Assembly: GCA_037157565.1 (NCBI GenBank)
Contig: JAZHRO010000013.1
Coordinates: 121,038,001-121,102,000, forward strand
Direction of reading: 5' to 3'
Source: Thalassia testudinum
Taxonomy: Eukaryota > Streptophyta > Magnoliopsida > Alismatales > Hydrocharitaceae
DNA: 64,000 bases
Translations under genes and position numbers: made by a program
Notes under the pieces: model-generated
Seen by the model: the letters and a program-made list of their open reading frames with translations, nothing else
What the model was told of the DNA's origin: nothing
Databases searched by the model: none
In this document: positions 21,434 through 31,982 of the stretch, piece after piece
Numbering within the stretch: position 1 is the first letter of the stretch
Layout: the number at the start of each line of letters is the position of its first letter

Positions 21434-23250
21434 CAATGGTAATGCCATCATTCATCATAACTAACTTAATTTAGTTAGAATTCAATGATAAATGCTCCTA
21501 AATGATCACCTGGGGACCATAATTCTACTCTGATCTGATTTAGGAAGAAGATAAGAAAATAGTGTTAATTCTATCTTTTTAACAACACATCACAAATGCA
21601 GATTAACCATGGGGTTACTCAAGGATTAATTAAAGGTCAAATGAATATGAAAGACAATGAATTGGGCTCACACTAATAGAATTAGGTTTCACATATTTCG
21701 TGGATCAAAACAACACTAAAAACCCTAATTACAGCCACACTTGAATTGAAGGGGATCTGGTTAGGATAAAATCAATCTAAACCTCCCAATTTTCATGGAA
21801 AAATATTTTAAGAGTTTTGGTAGCTTCAGTTTGACCATCTGGGCACATTTTGAACTAGAATAGACATTTAGAGGGGAATTTACCCTTATTTGGGCTTCTA
21901 TGCAATTTACCCATTCAAACATAGTCAAAACTCAAATCCAATTTTACCATTAGATTCCTTGGGCCAAAATTAGGTTAACACCAAAATTTAAGCCCAATAG
22001 AGTCCATTTGACTTAGTTTGCATTTCAATCCCCAAGAACACTCTTTTTAACATCTAGACCCTAAAGTTTCAAGTTTATTAGAAAGATCCCCCTAACCTTG
22101 TCGTCCTCTTCTCAAAAATGCCACTACCACCATGAATAGTGTGAACAGAGTCAAACCCGAACACACGGACTTTGACCGACTCTAACCTTCCTCAAATTAA
22201 CATCAAATCCCTCCAAATTTGGAGTGATTGGTGTTCACATTATGAAGAATCATTTGAACATAATCTTGAGCCCTAATTTGAAGCATGGAGCTCAGGCAAA
22301 CTCACAATTTTTACAAATCAAGAGCTCTCTGAAATCCTACCTTCTTGTGAGAATTCTTCCTAGTTGAGCTCAAATTTGAGCTCTATATAAGCCCTATGAC
22401 GTTCCACGGTAAAAGTAAGCCTAGTTTCGGCCAAAATCTACCTATTCTTCTATTCTCTAGCCACCTTCACCGTGACTCCAGTGACCCTCTTCCTTCATCC
22501 TCTTATGACCTCCCAACCATCAAATTGGGAGTGCCAAACCCTCCCTCGCCCTCGTCTGCCTCTCGCCAACCAAAGCAGAGGCCATTCCCCTCTTCGTCAT
22601 CACCGCTCATCATCTCTAAAGGATTCATCATCCTCAACTCCAGCAAGTCACGATGGTGAGGATTTCGTTCTCCTTTTATCCCTTAGATTAGGTCTATCAC
22701 TCCCTCTCCCTCTCTAGACTAGGTTTAGCCCTCTAGGATCCCAATTCCATTACTAAACCACCTTCTCCCTCTCCATCTTCTTCACAACCAATGAAGCTTT
22801 GACAAGCTCACCTGGCCTCCACACACACCCAAACACACCACTACCACCACCAATACCTTCCACTCACTTCCACAAACAAAAACACTCAACTAATTGAGGG
22901 TTTTTTTTCACTAACACTCCTCCCTGACCAAACCCATCACATGACAACCTAATTGTCCTCGATAGATCGCCTTAGTCCATCAAACACCTTGATTCTACCG
23001 CCTTCACCCTCCTCGCCTCATGACGACACTCAAGAACCATTTAGTTTGGGCTTATAGCTCGCATTTTACTGTTTCAGGGTTCGCTGATGAGCTCGCTTCC
23101 TCCACCTTCATCCACCGTCCTCCAGCCATCATTACTGTCGCTGCCATCACTCAACATCAAGACACTTTCTAAGCCCTCAATTGCAAGAAGCAACAATTGC
23201 AACACCAGTAATTCACCGAACAACCCCACTTAGCTACAGTAGTAGAAGCA
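21434..23250 (+). mobile_element. LTR-H: partial LTR of the ATH-K family
   Basis: It resembles the ATH-K 5' LTR (from 23,543) and LTR-K' (from 57,376 leftwards) throughout U3: ATGGTAAYRCCATCAT start, ATAACTA, AAATGCTCCTA, repeated 'CAAATTTAGG'-type AT-rich U3, then a TATA box and a CT/CAC-rich transcribed part with CACTCAACTAATTGAGGG. It is shorter than the full 2.8-kb LTR and the right limit is approximate. No coding region is supported. Confidence 0.65.
22366..22390 (+). promoter_or_regulatory. perfect palindrome abutting TATA box in LTR-H
   Basis: GAGCTCAAA/TTTGAGCTC (22366-22383) is a perfect 18-bp palindrome. It runs straight into TATATAA (22384-22390). Sister LTRs have a different but similarly placed inverted repeat upstream of TATA. 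Confidence 0.75.
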
Positions 23251-23542
23251 CCCTACTTTAGTGCCATATCGTGGCATTCTAATATTGACATGCATATATA
23301 ACACATTTGTGTAGCTGCCGGTTCGGGGTGTAGATCGCGTAAAAGATAAATGCGTTGTAGTATAGCACAAAACATGTCTTGACAAATAAATTAATGGAAC
23401 TGGTGAGTCCCAGTCAATCACAGGGAGGCAGAAAATGCTTTTGATTTCATGCATTTATTTCAAATATAAAGACTAAGTAGAAGGAACAATCACTCACAAT
23501 ATTTATATCATAAGGAGAGATTGAACATGAATTGGATACATG
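23251..23542 (-). other. fragment of an inverted Athila-type U5 end
   Basis: GTTGTAGTATAGC ... CTTGACAAATAAAT ... CAATCACAGGGAGGC reads like the reverse of an Athila U5 end (compare LTR-K' at 54,563 onward). It stops where ATH-K begins at 23,543, so ATH-K probably inserted into it. No gene. Confidence 0.45.
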
Positions 23543-24805
23543 TGATGGTAACACCATCATGAGCCATAACTAGCTCATTTTGACCCAGTTAAGTCAGTAA
23601 ATGCTCCTACATAACTGCTAGAGAGTCACAAGTCATTGCATAATCATTTTGAAAGAAAAATAAGAAATTAGGGTTAAAACTACAATTTTACCAGGTCATC
23701 ATGAATGCAGTACAACCATGAGTTTTCCAAGGGGTTGAAGGAAGGTCAATTGGTCTTAAAAAGATAACAAGTGGGATTAGATAGACAGAAAAGGGTTTGC
23801 ACGTGTTTTGAGAATTAATTAACTTTTGAAACACTAAAAATAGACCCACTTAATTAACTGAGGTTTTGATTAGGATAAAATTCACCTAAACTCTCTAAAA
23901 TTTATATAAAAATATTCTCCAGGATTTAGAACTTTCGATTTGACCATCAGAACCCATTTTGACCCAAAACAGAACCACAGAGACATTTTGCCTTAATTTG
24001 GGTTTTTCCATAAATTACACAGTAAAACATGGTCAAAACCAAAATCAAACTTCACCATTAGATTCCTTATGTCCAACTTAGGTTTGTACCAAAATTTGGA
24101 CCCAAGATGAATTTGTCTTGACCAAGTTTGTAAATTGATCCTATCTAATTTCATTTCTCCCTTATCTTTCAAAATCCTTTCAAACAGGCCTCTAACTTTG
24201 TCATCGTTCTCACAAACAGGTCCCTGTTGCCAATAAACCTATTCCTACTTGCTTCGATGACCTTAAAAAGGAAAGAACTCCCTGATTTCTTGACGAATCC
24301 CTTTCATATTTGAAAGGGAAGTTCATCAAGAAATTCCTTCCCTTTTAGATCTAATCCTAAGCCTTGAATCCTAGCCAATCTCTCTTGCGAATGCATGAGA
24401 GATTTGGGTATCAAGAAACTTCCAACTTTAGCTAGCTTTTCAAGCTTGGGAGGCTTGCTTCCCAAGCTCAAACCAATCTTTGATGACCTATAAAATACTC
24501 CCCAGATCATAACGGATTTCCCAAGCTTGAATTTGGCCAGAGATTCAATCTAATTCCTCTCCCCTCCTCCGACCGATTTGCCCTTCAAGCTCTGGCGACC
24601 ATCCCTACTTTCCCTTGTCATCTGACCATAATAACAATGGCAGACTCTTCCTCTTTGTCTTCTTCCACATCGCGCAACACCCGCCGGCGCGCCTGCCACC
24701 CTTCATCCTCGCCGATCACCTCTCTTTGAGCAGCTTCATCTCCGGCACCGGCCACACCTCACTCGATGCCAACTCCACTTCCCTTCATACCTAATTAACT
24801 AGTTT
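23543..24805 (+). mobile_element. ATH-K 5' LTR, piece 1 (U3 and TATA region)
   Basis: Starts with a terminal inverted repeat TGATGGT/ACCATCA (loop AAC). It aligns by eye with LTR-K' through TAACTAGCTCATTTT, AAATGCTCCTA and the region CGCGCAACACCCGC, up to about CTAATTAACTAG, where insert J begins. TATAAAA at 24489-24495. A long hairpin (24286-24333) lies upstream of it. Confidence 0.8.
24286..24333. repeat. long imperfect inverted repeat upstream of TATA (ATH-K LTR)
   Basis: TTTCTTGACGAATCCCTTTCA pairs with TGAAAGGG...TTCATCAAGAAA, about 20 bp per arm with two small mismatches. LTR-K' has its own inverted repeat (GGGAATTCCTCAGAGA against TCTCTAAGGAATC, about 56,590-56,645) at the same place. 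Confidence 0.75.
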
Positions 24806-27800
24806 TCCTAGTTAGTTATCTAAGGTTATGAATATATAAGGGTTAATTATAGAATAATGGATATTTAGGTAAGGACCTTAAAATAAGTTAAAAATGACAT
24901 TTTATCATTCAAATAACATTATTAATAATTTAGATAATAATTGGACTCGAAATTATATTAATCATTTCCTTAATTAATAAGATAAGTAACATAAGTATAA
25001 TGTATACCTAAGTATGTAATAACTTAAGTAATTTTACTTAATCTAATAAATTAATCTAAAAAGGTCAAAAATGTAAATTGAAGGTGTAAACATAATATTT
25101 ACCTTATTTACTAACATATATAAAAGGTTGAAAAAGATCTAAATTAAAATAAACCTTCAAAACCTGGGTTTACATTTTAGTCCTTAATTTTCATTATAGT
25201 TGAGTCCTTATTTCTCACATAGGTCCTTATGTTTTATTACTTTTAGATCCCTCTTCGTCTTCTTCTCCTTCTTCTCCAGCCAAACGAACGGTTGGTGGCA
25301 GAGAGTCATCCTACCACGCGATCACCGCCCTGTCGACATCATTCCTCTTTGCCCAAGCTCTTGTAGCTTGCGTTCACCACCTCCACTTGATCCATCGGTC
25401 TGGATTAACCGAAAATCCTATTTTTTAGTGGGAGTTAACCTCACCTTCATCGGATACGACGACGGAGGTTAAGCTCCTCTAGCTTCTTCTTCAGCCAGAC
25501 TCTGCCCCTCTCTTCACTGCAAAATGCTATAAATACCCCCTCTCACCTCTGATTTTAGCAAGTTGGCTCCCTTCCCTCTTCTAATACTGCAGCCGACCCA
25601 ATAGGCTATTCTTCCAAAACCTACGGCGAACCCCCATTCTATCTTCCAACTTCCTCTGTCCATCTTAAGTAGCCGAGGAAATTCGCCGTGGTCTTTCGCA
25701 CCTCTAACAAAGGCGCCGACCCTAGGATTCCTCCGCTCCACCTCAAATTCGCCGCTGAAGCTCTTTCGACCACCCTCTGATTTCGTCATCCGCCAAGAGA
25801 CTTCGGCAGAACCCTATTGACCCCTTCGTCCAGGTAACAATAGACTAGGAGTAGGAGTAGGAGTAGGCTAGCTTAGTTACTTAGTTTAGTTAGTTAGGTT
25901 AGAGTAATTGTAGAATTTAGCTTCATCTCTTCCAGCTCCGGCAAGTTCCTTGAGCTCGCCAGAGACTTTAATTTTGTCTTTTAACTCACTGTTCACCTTC
26001 TTATATCTTTCATGTTCATTTCTAATCCACTAAATAGATTAATTAGATCACCTAAACACCTAATTCATACCTCACCTTCACCAACTACTTCACTGTCCAT
26101 GGTGACAGAAATTGGCCTAATTCCACCTTCATTGGGTTCTTTGATCACCTATTATCATTAATGAACCCTAATTGACTTTATATTACTTATTACTATCATC
26201 TATAATTAAACGCCCAAATTTAATTTAAGTTTCTGAGTTCGCTGTCCATGGCGGCTCGGGAACATTTCAAACTATAAATTAAATATAAATTTATGATTAA
26301 TAATATCTGTTGACTTCATTTAACTTCTCAATCGAGTAGTTAAATCAAGTCCTGAGCTTAAACCAATCAAACTTTTAAGAAAAAAGTTTACTGTCAAACT
26401 TTTTATTTCACTGAACAAATGAGGAATTTAATGTGAAACATAGGTTCCTTGTAACCTCAGAATCATTTTTGGTTTAAAAATAGCTAATTTTGTCAATCTG
26501 TACATGCAATTTTGTATTTTCTGGACTCACCGGAGCTCTGGCGAGCTCCGGCAAGTCAAAGTTGAGCTGCAGCCTCTAGAACTTGCTAGGTGGCTCCAGA
26601 ATGTTATTTCATGGATTACTGATCGTTTTTAAGAAATTTGTTTGAGGTTTCATTCACTGGAGTTTAAGATTCAACTTCATCTTCCCCAACTCCGGTGAGT
26701 TGGAGAAGTCTGTTATAAAGGATTTGAGAAACATTTAAGGAGCTCAGAAGCTCTAGTGCAATGCACTGAAGCTATTTAAGTCTTGAAAACACTGTAACTA
26801 ACACCGATTAATTCTGTCGAGCAAACACTTATTTTATTTCAGGCGGCAAGCCTGAAACCTTAGAGATTAAGGACAGAACATAAGTTTGAAGATCTGAGTG
26901 AGTTCCAGATGATGAGAAGACTCTGTCCAAGGCCTTAATTTCTTAGGGAGAAGTTCTAAACAGAAAGTCAAATTTTCGAGCTTCTACAGTCAAACCTGAG
27001 TTTGATAATGGTGTTCTGAGCTTTGATTGAGGAATTGAGATGTGGAAATTGCTTCTGAGATTCTGTTTGATGTTTCTAAACTGATTTAAGTAAGCTCAGA
27101 TGATGTTTTTAGTTAAAATTTTGTTCCTGTTAAGTTTGGGTTACTCTCGAACCCAAACCAGCAGAAGCACTATTCTGTTGAAATTTAAACTAAAACCTAC
27201 CCAGATTGATTAGTTAAAACCCTTAGAATTAATCTAAATAGATTAGGAACACTTTAAAGTATCTGTTGCACTTGTTGAAAACTGAAAATTAATCACTGAA
27301 GTTTTCAGAGAAGAGAAAAGATTCTCTACAGGTTCTGTAGGTCTCAAGAGCTTAAAATCCACTCTAACAGAAGCGAAATTGCTTAAATAATGTATACAGA
27401 CCTTTTAACAGATGAGAGAAGTCCATCTGAGGACTTCCCTGAGTTAAAACACTTTCCAGGCTTGTTATCAAACCTGTAGAAAGCCCTGATTTCATCCCTT
27501 AAATTGAAGAGAAAAACATAATTAAAACATTAAATTGACCTTAAAATTGAATAGATTACCCTTAGAGCTTTCCAACGAACTTTAAATCATCAAATTTGGA
27601 GCTCTGGGTAGAAAGTTATGATCAATTGAATTCAGGTCAGGAAGGGGAATGTTGGTCCCACCTCGTGAATCTATGAGTGCGCGCCTGGGTATAAAACTCT
27701 TTTGTTCCTAAGGCTATGCAGTCGTCAAGCGCAAGGCGCACCAATTCCGATTCAGATCTGATTTGAGCATTATTCTGGGTGAGGGCATTGGCCTACAGGC

Positions 27801-28709
27801 GTGCGTGCGAATGTGAATATGTGCCCTGGGAGGGCGTGAGTTTGGCCTGGGAGGCCGGGTTGAGCTGATGCGGCTCGATACTGTGAACCGTTTAACAAAT
27901 GAACTGAAATAAACCTAACCGACATTAGGCGAGGACCGAGTAGGGTCTGGTCCCACCTTGGTCTCAGGGTGCTGTGTACCTCGAAAGGACCTCGCCGCAA
28001 ATACAAAAACTTTTGGTTTAAAGAGTAAAAAAAACCCGATTCAGCTGAAAGGAAAAGTAAAGAAGCTACTGAAGAAAGGAGTGCGGATGCTAAGAAGTGT
28101 TAAGGAAAGACTAAAGAACAAAAGAAAGAAACTAAGGGAAGAAGAGGAGGCAAGAACAACATAAGAAGAAAGAGAGCTCGACAGGGAAGAATATAAAAGA
28201 GAGAGAAGAAACAAGAAAGAAAGAGAAGAAGGTTAGAGGCTGTAGAGAGATGAAAAATTAAATGAATTTTTGCATACTTACTTTTACTTTTTGTTCTTAA
28301 TTGTAAAAGGCATGCTTTAGTTGGATAATTTTCTAATTGCCTTAATGAAATAAAATTAGAAAAAAAAGTAGCATGTTTACTTGTTAATAAAGAATAACAT
28401 TTTCAGTAAATATGTTTACATATGGAATTTTGTATGTTCTTCATAGTTTAAATATTTGACAAAATTCATGTTTTTAAAATTAAACTAGTTTTACCTCCAA
28501 AACTTAAAGAGATAAAAGGAAATTAGTGAATTTGGAGAAAAATTATTATGCCTCCCAATGAATGACCAGGACTCAACCAGTAAAAATTTCTAAATGTTAG
28601 GTTAATTCGACCCTATACTACACAATTGACACAACTTCAAGTTAACCTAAGTGATTTCCTTTACTCTTAATTAAGTGAAATTAACTTAATTATTGAGTTG
28701 AGTAAAACA
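24806..28709. mobile_element. insert J: unclassified ~3.9-kb sequence splitting the ATH-K LTR
   Basis: Sequence either side matches LTR-K' continuously, so J is an insertion. It starts AT-rich, has TATAAATA at 25528-25535 followed by CCCCCTCTC and a CT-rich leader, a short GTAGGA repeat (25,850-25,865), then about 2.8 kb without coding potential and a purine-rich end (28,020-28,240). This looks like one very long LTR or a non-autonomous element of another lineage. The perfect hairpin CCGGAGCTC/GAGCTCCGG is at 26530-26551. Termini and TSD were not found and the boundaries are uncertain by tens of bases. Confidence 0.45.
25528..25535 (+). promoter_or_regulatory. TATA box in insert J
   Basis: GCTATAAATACCCCC followed by a pyrimidine-rich leader. 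It supports J being LTR-derived and + oriented. Confidence 0.6.
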
Positions 28710-29077
28710 TGCGATCACTCCCCTCCTAAATAACTCCTCAACTTCCCCTCTTCATTTTCAAACCCTCGCCACTTTGTTTCGACTACCGACACGCACCCCG
28801 CGACTCCGTCTTCCACCTCGCTGGTGTACCTCCAACCATGCCATTTGCATGCTCCATAGCAGCTTCTACACTCGCCCAACCATGCTGTTTCCACACTCCT
28901 CACCATTGCCTCAACTCACCAACCAAAACCACTCAAGTAATTGAGGGGATTGGCCTCTCTATCACCCCCCGACTCAAGCACTCTCACACACAATCTGCGA
29001 GGTCCACAGACCTCCACAACCACTCGCACGCGACACCACCACCTTAGTTGCATTCCCTGACGTCCGACAAAGCTCCC
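28710..29077 (+). mobile_element. ATH-K 5' LTR, piece 2
   Basis: Resumes the LTR after insert J: ACTCCCCTCCTAAATAACTCC ... CAACTTCCCC parallels LTR-K', and CACTCAAGTAATTGAGG parallels LTR-H. It ends in CTCCC, the target site of ATH-C. The short open frames are not genes. Confidence 0.65.
29073..29077. repeat. target-site duplication CTCCC, left copy (ATH-C)
   Basis: CTCCC directly before the minus-strand LTR end (TGGTTGGG on +). It is repeated after the other end at 45793-45797. Confidence 0.85.
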
Positions 29078-30618
29078 TGGTTGGGCATGTTTCGCGTGTT
29101 AAAAATCAGGGTTACAAGCAACCCGTCATCGTAGTTGCAAAACACATCGATCAGATAAAATTTATACCAAAACTCCAAGGGAGTCCGGGTCGAACATAGG
29201 TAGAAGACGTTTACTTTACGTGAAAACTGCATTTCGATTTGTTTCTTTTTGGTATTTTAGGCTTTTGTGTGTTTTTTTATGTTTCTGAAATAAAAGACAA
29301 GCAATCACAAGAAAAAGATGGAATCAAATGTGATGTATTGCATTAATGCCTATTACAATAATCTACTAAAGCATAGAAAGAGAGGGGGTGAGTGGAAATC
29401 TCCCGAATTGGCTGTTAGATGAGACAACGACACCTGGCGGAAGCTCGGACAAAGGAGGTAAGGAGCTGGACGACGGAGGTGAGATGTAGGAGGACGTCGA
29501 GTTGAGGAAAGTTCAACGTGGCGCCGAAATGAAGGTGAGAAGATGGAGATGATCTGCTACTAGAATGGAGGTGGGAGGATGGCTCCAAGGTGACCTATGA
29601 AGGGGGATGGGAAGTTGGAGGAGTATTTGGTGGGGCAGAGGTTAGCTATACTAATAGGCACCTTGGGAGCTTGAGAATGAGATCTAATGGAGTGTTGGTA
29701 GGCTTGCTAGAGCTTGGGAGTAGGTGGGACTAGAGTAGGTAGAGATGGCTTGGAAGGGAGGGGGTGTAGGTCCTTTTATAGGGGAGGAGAAGAGGCTAAA
29801 AATGGGTAAAGGACCTTTAGTGACCTCTAAACCATCATTGGAAACATTGCTATAGACAGCTCACATACGCTTATGCCTTAGCTGGCTTTGCTGCCTTGCA
29901 ATCAAGTAGCAATAGCTGTAAGCGTCACTGTAGGTCAGCCCAGCTGTCGCTGAAAGCTGGCACCAGCCGCGCTTGCACCCACATTGCATTGCCGCCCATC
30001 ACGTGCGCTGATCGCACGGCGGCCTATTGTGTGTGCACTGTCATGCGCTGGCGTGCACGTGCGCACGCGTGTTGCGCTACCACTACTGCTTTGCATGCAC
30101 TGCTGCTACTACTACTATGCATGCAGCTGATTTGAGATTGGGAGGGGGCTGCAGGAATTCGAACTCATGACCCTTCCTTGTGAACCACTACGTCAACCAA
30201 TGCGCCATGTCAACCTTTGTGTCAAGAGGAGAGTTTGGTGCAGATGCTTCCCAGCCATTGGATCTTGATCCAACGGCTAGGATTCAAGGGTGCAGATGAT
30301 GAAGGGAGTGGCCGGTGGCTGCTGGCCAATGGTGGATGGTCTGGATGGCACCACGTGGTGCCATCTGGGCCATCCATCTTCTTGTAGAGGGTACCACAGT
30401 GCTTAGATCGAGATGATTCTCATGATGCCGAACTGCGATCGTCACTCTGGATCCATCCGTATAGTCGAATTTACCATCCGAAACCCATATGGAGTCGCAT
30501 TGCCCCCTGGACATATAAAATTAAGGAATTAATATACAAAACATACAACTATCCTAAATGCTAAACCTAAGAACTATCATAAATAAGCAATTTATCATGA
30601 ATTTATGTGTGTTCATCA
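29078..30618 (-). mobile_element. ATH-C 3' LTR
   Basis: On the minus strand it begins TGATGAACACACATAAA after the PPT and ends ...CCCAACCA. TATAAAA (minus strand, 29772-29778) lies in CCTATAAAAGGACC. U5 near the end has the usual ACTCCCTTGGAG and GTCGAAC words. It holds a tRNA-like module (30,154-30,207) and the hairpin TTGGATC/GATCCAA (30258-30273). Confidence 0.9.
30154..30207 (-). other. tRNA-like module inside ATH-C 3' LTR
   Basis: On the minus strand: A-box-like TGGCGCATTGG (30207-30197) and B-box AGTTCGAATTCC (30165-30154). In the partial 5' LTR the same module has B-box GGGTTCGGATCC (about 45292-45281) and A-box-like TGGCACATTGG (45333-45323). No acceptor stem is evident. Confidence 0.45.
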
Positions 30619-30655
30619 TACCCCCTTGCTTACTTTTTGCAAGTCCCTAGCAAAA
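30619..30655 (-). other. polypurine tract plus hairpin of ATH-C
   Basis: Minus strand: hairpin TTTTGCTAG-GGA-CTTGCAAAA (one mismatch, 30634-30655), then AGTAAGCAAGGGGGTA, directly before the LTR. Confidence 0.85.
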
Positions 30656-31160
30656 TTAACCAAAATGCTATGTATAAAAGTAAAATCAGGGTTTGAGTAT
30701 TTAAGCAAAATTCATTGATTGCTTTAGAAAATATCAACCCCAAGACCTAATTACAAAAACTCAATAGTGTCCGGGTGCCTGCCAGAATGCAGGCCGTCCA
30801 AGCCCTCGCCTTATTTGAGAAGAGAAGATAAAATTTTTTTTCTTGTTTTTCTTCTTTTCTAATTTTTTTTTGTACTTTTGGAGTTTGAGAGTTCAAGGAT
30901 AACTTTTTACAGCTATGCGACCCACCCAAGACTTGAAAAGGACTCTAGGTGCTAAGCATCTTTTGAAAATAGTGGACTCAGTAGACGGCCGTTAAAATGG
31001 ACTTCGAGAGGTTTATCTTTTCGATCGATAGCTTTCTCCCTACTTTTTTTATATGGGGTCAACATAAGGGCAAACCCAGTGTATATCTCCCCGATTTATT
31101 CTACTTCTCCACTTCTTCTCTAAATGTTTTGGGAATTATTGTGCATTTTTTTTTTTGTGA

Positions 31161-31217
31161 GCTAAGTTCTGGACAACCGGCTGATGAGCTGTTACCATCG
31201 ACAACTTGCCAGCCATA
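31161..31217 (-). repeat. 3' UTR structured motif, copy near LTR (ATH-C)
   Basis: Minus strand TATGGCTGGCAAGTTGTC ... GGTAACAGCTCATC ... GGTTGTCCAGAAC, preceded by CACTTCACTACACAAG as in NA-1 and ATH-E second copies. Confidence 0.75.
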
Positions 31218-31352
31218 CTTGTGTAGTGAAGTGTGGTTTTATTTATTTTTTTATTTTCTCTTTTTATTTTCTTTTTATTTTCTTTTTAAGTAGGTGTCTT
31301 TCCTGATCTAGGATTTACCTAAAGACAGTACAATGAAAATGGTTTTGTGGTT

Positions 31353-31406
31353 GGGCTCTGGACAACTGGCCAATGAGTTGTTACCACCGACAACTTGCCA
31401 ACCATA
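31353..31406 (-). repeat. 3' UTR structured motif, copy near pol (ATH-C)
   Basis: Minus strand TATGGTTGGCAAGTTGTC ... GGTAACAACTCATTGG ... AGTTGTCCAGAGCCC. The outer pairing is GGTTGG/CCAACC, against GGCTGG/CCAGCC in NA-1, a compensatory change (the last bases of the outer stem extend to about 31,347). Confidence 0.75.
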
Positions 31407-31982
31407 CCATCCAACTCGGTCCATTAGCTACCCAATTTCCGTATAATCCACCTAAAAGTTAGTCAGTGCAAAAAAAAATGTGTAGATGCATAGGCTTAAA
31501 GTGCCCCGAAATCAGAGGGCGGGTTGATAAGTCGCATACTTATCATCCCAAATTATTTACCAAATAAAAATAAATTTTAATTGGCGAGGACTTGAGACTA
31601 AGTCCACATTCGAGTGGACACCTGGGCTAATTAAGCCCGAAGACTTGTAGAGTCTAAGTATTAAGGTCTCAAAGTATCAATTCCTAAAGTTTACAATTCC
31701 TAATGCCTAAGTTCTCATCTCCTAATTCTAAATTTTTTTTGTAATCTTTTTCAAATTTTCATTTTTTTTTAACAAGAATCAAATAATAGGAAATCACTAT
31801 TACAGCTGACAAAATGGTTATAAAATATGTCCACCCCCACATGCTTAGCCATTGCAATGCCCTCATTGTGAAAAAAATGAAAGCTTGCAGGAGAGTAGAA
31901 CTGAAAGAATAGCACCTGGTTTTCGTGAGACTCTAGTCAGCTTGGAATAGTCTTTACATGTGCTGAGTTTAGTACCTTCAGC

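Larger units (their letters stand above)
30656..31982 (-). other. ATH-C 3' untranslated region
   Basis: On the minus strand the integrase stop at 31,983 is followed by a conserved post-pol segment (about 31,980-31,960), GAGGGCATTGC and TAAGCATGTGGGGG (31,831-31,849), then two structured motif copies. No gene is supported. Confidence 0.8.

Noticed and set aside
21434..21447. TGGTAATGCC as a tRNA-Met PBS of a Copia element
   Set aside because: Only the first bases fit and the following sequence is K-family LTR, so it may simply be the LTR-H start.
25200..25860. First exon of a host gene after the TATA box at 25528
   Set aside because: No sustained open frame or splice-site-supported coding sequence; better explained as an LTR leader within insert J.
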